Below, piece by piece: positions 39,387-42,753 of a DNA stretch of 42,753 nucleotides; the stretch's first letter is position 1, and each line of letters opens with the position of its first letter. This DNA is from Hyphomicrobiales bacterium (GTDB lineage Bacteria; Pseudomonadota; Alphaproteobacteria; Rhizobiales; Aestuariivirgaceae), in the NCBI GenBank assembly GCA_016710435.1, contig JADJVV010000006.1, positions 1 to 42,753 on the forward strand. Reading direction: 5' to 3'. The notes below the pieces were generated by a model that was given only the letters and a program-made list of their open reading frames with translations, was not told the DNA's origin and searched no databases. Made by a program: the position numbers and the translations under genes.

Positions 39387-39583
39387 TAACACCAGCCTAC
39401 TACGACAGCCGCCTGGTGACGCTGCCGCCGAAGCAGCACCCAACGTGCTGTCTCTGCGGCGAACCAGTCGCAGCCTATGCCAACGGCAACGCCTACTGCG
39501 AGCGGCATGCGCTCGCGCTGGTGCAGTGCATGCCGGATCAATCGCCCCCGCGCTACGGGGTACGAAAGGACGAAACATCATGA
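39383..39583 (+). CDS. Small zinc-finger protein
   Basis: 66 residues from ATG 39383 with AAGGAGG upstream. HPTCCLCGEPV and AYCERHA give a CxxC plus C-x-x-H zinc site. Stop overlaps the next ATG. Confidence 0.65.
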   Translation: MITPAYYDSRLVTLPPKQHPTCCLCGEPVAAYANGNAYCERHALALVQCMPDQSPPRYGVRKDETS

Positions 39584-39861
39584 GAGACGACGGCGCGCTC
39601 CTGCTCACCCTGCTGCTGGTGGCGATCTGGTATCGCTATCAGGTCATGCAGTGGGAATCGGAGCGCGCCGCGCTCCGCGCAAAGCTTCGGCATGTGCGCG
39701 GCATACGGCAAGGACGGGCACGATCCATGCGACTCCTGGGCGGTCGCCGTGCCAATGGTCGAGCCATCCCCGCAGCTGCGGGGACGCCCTGCTATCACGA
39801 GCAAACCCAGCAAAACCAGCAATGTCGCCTGCCCGACGAAATCGGGCCCACGGAGCCGTGA
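39580..39861 (+). CDS. Small protein with N-terminal membrane helix
   Basis: 93 residues. Short hydrophobic start (GALLLTLLLVAIWYRYQ) then basic helix (RAALRAKLRHVRGIRQGRAR) and a low-complexity tail. Unknown; the membrane anchor in a replication operon is unusual. Confidence 0.6.
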   Translation: MRDDGALLLTLLLVAIWYRYQVMQWESERAALRAKLRHVRGIRQGRARSMRLLGGRRANGRAIPAAAGTPCYHEQTQQNQQCRLPDEIGPTEP

Positions 39862-39883
39862 TCAAAGAAAACGAAGGGGGGTG

Positions 39884-40051
39884 ATGCCAGGGAAAACCCT
39901 GATGAGGAAAAGGACAACGCTATCCCGGCCTGACGGGTGGCAGGGTGCCACGTTCGCCCCTGCACCACCCGTCAGTATATCGCCTCGTGGCACGTTACGC
40001 CACCCCATGCTCGCCATTGAGCAGAAGAAGAAAAAAAAGGAAACAGTATGA
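39884..40051 (+). CDS. Small basic protein coupled to the SSB-like gene
   Basis: 55 residues from ATG 39884 preceded by GAAGGGGGGTG, ending QKKKKKETV. Its TGA overlaps the ATG of the gene at 40048. The strong Shine-Dalgarno and overlap support it; composition is neutral. Confidence 0.5.
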   Translation: MPGKTLMRKRTTLSRPDGWQGATFAPAPPVSISPRGTLRHPMLAIEQKKKKKETV

Positions 40052-40869
40052 CAATCGAATTTTTACCAACCGATTCCGTCTATCAAGAGCCATCCAATGG
40101 CTCGAATGACGGTTATGCTCGCCTCTACTGGATGAATGGCGAGCCACGGCTGCAAACACCAGGGCGCTTTTGGACATTTCCAGAACGGATGGACGAGGCG
40201 TCCATCCAATTGGAGTCGCCATGGAAGTCCATTGAGCACACTTTCAGCGATGGAGCGCAGAAGACATTATTGGCTAGTCCAGCGCTTCATCTTGCACCCA
40301 TCTGCTGGCGTCAGCAGAATTTCTTGAAGGATGCCAGCGGCAATGTGGATTCCTGGCTTCCTGCTGGTAAGCGCGGGAAGTTTGCCCCCGGCGAGGGGGT
40401 TTACTTCGAGATGCTGACGTTCGTCGAAGGGAGCACGGAGGCTATGGTGTTTAGTGCAAAAGGCACAAAAACAGCTATGGCATGGCTTGCTAGCATTTTG
40501 CCGGACTATCGCAAAATGCGCGATGGTGTCCGGCAAATCCGAGGTGGGAAGCCGGTACCACCTTGGTGGTTCTGGCTCGCCATTCGCGGCGCGCTAGACG
40601 CGCAAAAGAAACCCGTGTACGAAAAAACGCTTGGAAACAACTATGTCACGCCACCCACCTGGGTGCATGACGATCTCTCCTCTCGCGACACATGGAAAGC
40701 CATGTACGTTGGGAATGAGCTTGCTGCACGCGGCGAGCTGCTCTACCAAGAAGCTGCCCTTTGGGCAAGCTCGCCCATTAGTGACAGTCATCAGGTCGTG
40801 CAGCAGGAGACCCCGTCTGGACGAAATACGCCGCGCCCACTAGAGGATGACAGCGAGATTCCTTTCTAG
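40048..40869 (+). CDS. Probable ssDNA-binding or replication accessory protein
   Basis: 273 residues. The body has several Trp-rich segments (FWTFPERM, ICWRQQNFL, PPWWFWLAI, PPTWVHDDL) and ends PLEDDSEIPF, the acidic-hydrophobic tip by which SSB proteins bind replication partners. It lies immediately upstream of the primase-helicase. An SSB-type role is inferred from tip and context; the fold is not recognised. A perfect 9-base hairpin lies at 40493-40519. Confidence 0.65.
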   Translation: MTIEFLPTDSVYQEPSNGSNDGYARLYWMNGEPRLQTPGRFWTFPERMDEASIQLESPWKSIEHTFSDGAQKTLLASPALHLAPICWRQQNFLKDASGNVDSWLPAGKRGKFAPGEGVYFEMLTFVEGSTEAMVFSAKGTKTAMAWLASILPDYRKMRDGVRQIRGGKPVPPWWFWLAIRGALDAQKKPVYEKTLGNNYVTPPTWVHDDLSSRDTWKAMYVGNELAARGELLYQEAALWASSPISDSHQVVQQETPSGRNTPRPLEDDSEIPF

Positions 40870-40941
40870 TCCCTCTATGATGGCTGAGCGTCCATCAAAA
40901 AACCGCTCACCAATTCTTTTTCTTTTACCATAGGATACACC

Positions 40942-42753
40942 ATGAACTTGCTTACCACTGCGCTGCGCTACCATCAGGCGGGATTGACCGTTCTGCCAAA
41001 TGATCCGGTCAAGAAATATCCCGTTGGTGTGCGTGGATGGGAAACGATAACCCCGACCGAAGCGCATATCCGTCAATGGTTTAGCACGGAACGACATGCT
41101 ATTGGCATTCGTGATAGGGAAGGCCTTGATTTCGATAATAAAGGCCACCCAAGCGCAGAGGAACTGTATCATGCATGGTCGGCACTTGTAGATAAGATAC
41201 GCCCTGGTTTGGTGCCTCGTCTCCTTTGTGAGCGAACACCGTCAGGTGGGTTTCATGTTGTCTGGCGCTGCGAGACGATCCAGGGCAATCAAAAGGTGGC
41301 TACCAGGCCACCAACGCCAGAGGAGCGTCAAGAGCACCCAAAAATGACGTTTGTCACGCTCATTGAGACACGAGGACAGGGGGGGCAGTTTCAGGTCGCA
41401 CCCTCACCAGGATACACGCTCCTTCGCGGTGATTGGGCCGCACTCCCGTTGATTACCACGGAAGAACGGCAAGATGTCCTCGATTGCGCACGTGCACTTA
41501 GCCTGGCTGATACGCCGACGCTCCAACGAACAGAGCGCGAGAATAGCGCACCGTATGCGGCTGACGCTTCAGAGCGCCCAGGGGATATTTATAATCAGTA
41601 TGCGCGATCCGATGTTCTCCCCATGTTGGAGCAAGAAGGGTGGCACGTTGTTGCATCGCGTGGCGATGCGGTTTACCTCTGTCGTCCTGGGAAACGCCAT
41701 GGCGTTTCCGCCACCCTTGGCTACGTTGCCCCTGGCGTGCTCTATGTTTTTAGCAGCAATGCCAGCCCATTTGAGGCAGGGCGGGCGTATACACCGTTTG
41801 CGATCTACACCCACCTCAAGTATGCAGGCGATTTTCGTGCTGCTGCAAGCAGCCTTGCACAGCGCTACCGCATGCCAACGCGCACCATCGACGCGCAGAC
41901 CGGTGAAATTCGTGATACGCCCCCCCTCATTCGTGATACTCGACGCGACTGGCGCGCAACGGGGATCACGCTTTCTGAACTACAACACAAACAATTTGAA
42001 CCAGAGCGATGGGTTGTTGAGAGTTTGCTTCCCGAAGGTGCTTGTATTTTCGCGGCGAAATATAAGAGTCGTAAATCCTGGCTCGCGCTTGCGGTGGCGC
42101 TTGCCGTTGCCATGAATGGACGGGCGCTTGGACAATTGGCTGTTTCGAGTGGGCGCGTTTTATATCTTGATCTTGAGGGGAAGCAAGCGCGTATTCAGAA
42201 GCGGACAGGGGCCATTCTTGGCGTACAACAAGTGGAGTGGCCCAGTAATTTCCACATTTACACGAAATGGCCCCAGGGCGATGAGGGCATGCTTGAGCTC
42301 GAACATTGGTTTGCGAGCTATCCCGACACCGCTCTTGTCGTGATCGATGTTCTCGCGAGTTTTCGCCGCCCGATGCAAAAAAACGAGGATTTTTACCGCT
42401 ATGATCGGGATACAGTCGATCCCATCAATGAACTTTTTGAGCGGCATAAAGCGGCTGGTCTCCTGGTGCATCACTTCAATAAGGGAAAACACGACGACAT
42501 TATGGATAGCATTACGGGATCGACCGGACTGCCGAGCGCCGTCAATAGTATGTGGGGCATCACGCGTGATCCCAATAATAGCGAGCTTCAAATTCTGCAC
42601 ATAAAAGGTCGGGATTATACCAACGAAGATCCATTGTCCTTGCGGTGGGATCACTATCTCAATATGCATATCATCGAGGGATCGGCGCTCGAAATCTCGA
42701 TGAGCGATGAGCGCCGAGCGATTCTCTCCTGCTTCGCTGATGAAAGTGCCCTC
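40942..42753 (+). CDS. Primase-helicase (Prim-Pol plus RepA-like ATPase), continues at position 1
   Basis: 604 residues to the window edge and 35 more at 1-108. N-terminal Prim-Pol: TVLPNDPVKKYP, LDFDNK (D63, D65), SGGFHVVW (101-108), and IETRGQGGQFQVAPSPGY. A middle domain (LCRPGKRHGVSATLGY) follows. RepA-like AAA ATPase: P-loop position AAKYKSRKSW (371-380) lacks both standard glycines but keeps KS; VLYLDLEG (407-413), VVIDVLASF Walker B (466-474), HHFNKG (510-515). A winged-helix end crosses the junction. It unwinds DNA and makes primers at the adjacent origin-like array. No polymerase is encoded, so the host replisome would be used. Confidence 0.88.
   Translation, partial: MNLLTTALRYHQAGLTVLPNDPVKKYPVGVRGWETITPTEAHIRQWFSTERHAIGIRDREGLDFDNKGHPSAEELYHAWSALVDKIRPGLVPRLLCERTPSGGFHVVWRCETIQGNQKVATRPPTPEERQEHPKMTFVTLIETRGQGGQFQVAPSPGYTLLRGDWAALPLITTEERQDVLDCARALSLADTPTLQRTERENSAPYAADASERPGDIYNQYARSDVLPMLEQEGWHVVASRGDAVYLCRPGKRHGVSATLGYVAPGVLYVFSSNASPFEAGRAYTPFAIYTHLKYAGDFRAAASSLAQRYRMPTRTIDAQTGEIRDTPPLIRDTRRDWRATGITLSELQHKQFEPERWVVESLLPEGACIFAAKYKSRKSWLALAVALAVAMNGRALGQLAVSSGRVLYLDLEGKQARIQKRTGAILGVQQVEWPSNFHIYTKWPQGDEGMLELEHWFASYPDTALVVIDVLASFRRPMQKNEDFYRYDRDTVDPINELFERHKAAGLLVHHFNKGKHDDIMDSITGSTGLPSAVNSMWGITRDPNNSELQILHIKGRDYTNEDPLSLRWDHYLNMHIIEGSALEISMSDERRAILSCFADESAL

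Noticed and set aside
39477..40036. Other rightward frames in 39250-40050
   Set aside because: They overlap coupled genes with Shine-Dalgarno sites and have shadow-like Arg/Pro-rich composition.
1..42753. Terminal direct repeats at the window ends
   Set aside because: The first and last bases share no repeat; the ends are simply joined within a codon frame.
1..42753. tRNA or rRNA genes
   Set aside because: No cloverleaf with a conserved TTCGANTC-type loop was spotted by eye; a tRNA search program would be decisive.

Overview
The window looks like the complete genome of a tailed, siphovirus-type bacteriophage, linearised inside a gene. The open frame that starts at 40942 (primase-helicase) runs off the right end after exactly 604 codons. 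Position 1 resumes in frame with 35 more codons and a stop (106-108), and together they complete a winged-helix tail. The molecule is therefore circular or circularly permuted. No host chromosomal genes, tRNAs, rRNAs or insertion sequences are visible. Genes use Shine-Dalgarno sites, ATGA overlaps and sigma70-like promoters, often with an extended -10 (TGn before the -10), so the host is a bacterium. The host lineage cannot be fixed from the sequence; Chloroflexota is only a guess from protein style.

Layout. (A) A rightward replication/early operon starts at promoters near 37851 and 38221. It runs through small zinc-finger proteins, a protein with an SSB-like acidic tip (40048) and the primase-helicase, crosses the junction and passes an array of twelve 9-bp iteron-like repeats (104-287). 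It continues with a Dam-like methylase, a RusA-like resolvase (both frameshifted), a cytosine-5 methylase and a zinc/HTH protein (to 3238). (B) A leftward HTH repressor (3235-3489), probably leaderless, faces a strong rightward promoter (3536-3563), like a temperate-phage switch. (C) Rightward accessory cassettes follow from 3590 to 15080: a MYG1/UPF0160 nuclease, a DnaQ-like exonuclease, four membrane-protein genes, small unknown proteins, and a MoxR ATPase plus vWA pair separated by about 340 bases that fold into many hairpins. Several of these units have their own promoter, a distinct palindromic operator and a hairpin terminator. (D) The long leftward late operon (34660 to 15081) encodes terminase, portal, scaffold, decoration protein, major capsid protein, connectors, tail tube, chaperones, tape measure, tail proteins and an S74-chaperone tail fibre. 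(E) A second leftward unit (37599 to 34873) carries a bifunctional endolysin, a DUF6527-DUF5662 fusion and small membrane proteins that probably act in lysis.

A repressor is present, but no integrase, recombinase, transposase or ParAB was recognised. With the iteron array beside the primase-helicase, this fits a phage-plasmid lifestyle (inference). The most interesting items are the MoxR-RNA-vWA cassette, the dual-coding stretch inside the cytosine methylase, the iterons that overlap the primase stop codon, the unusual density of perfect hairpins inside early coding sequences, and the set of privately operated promoters.
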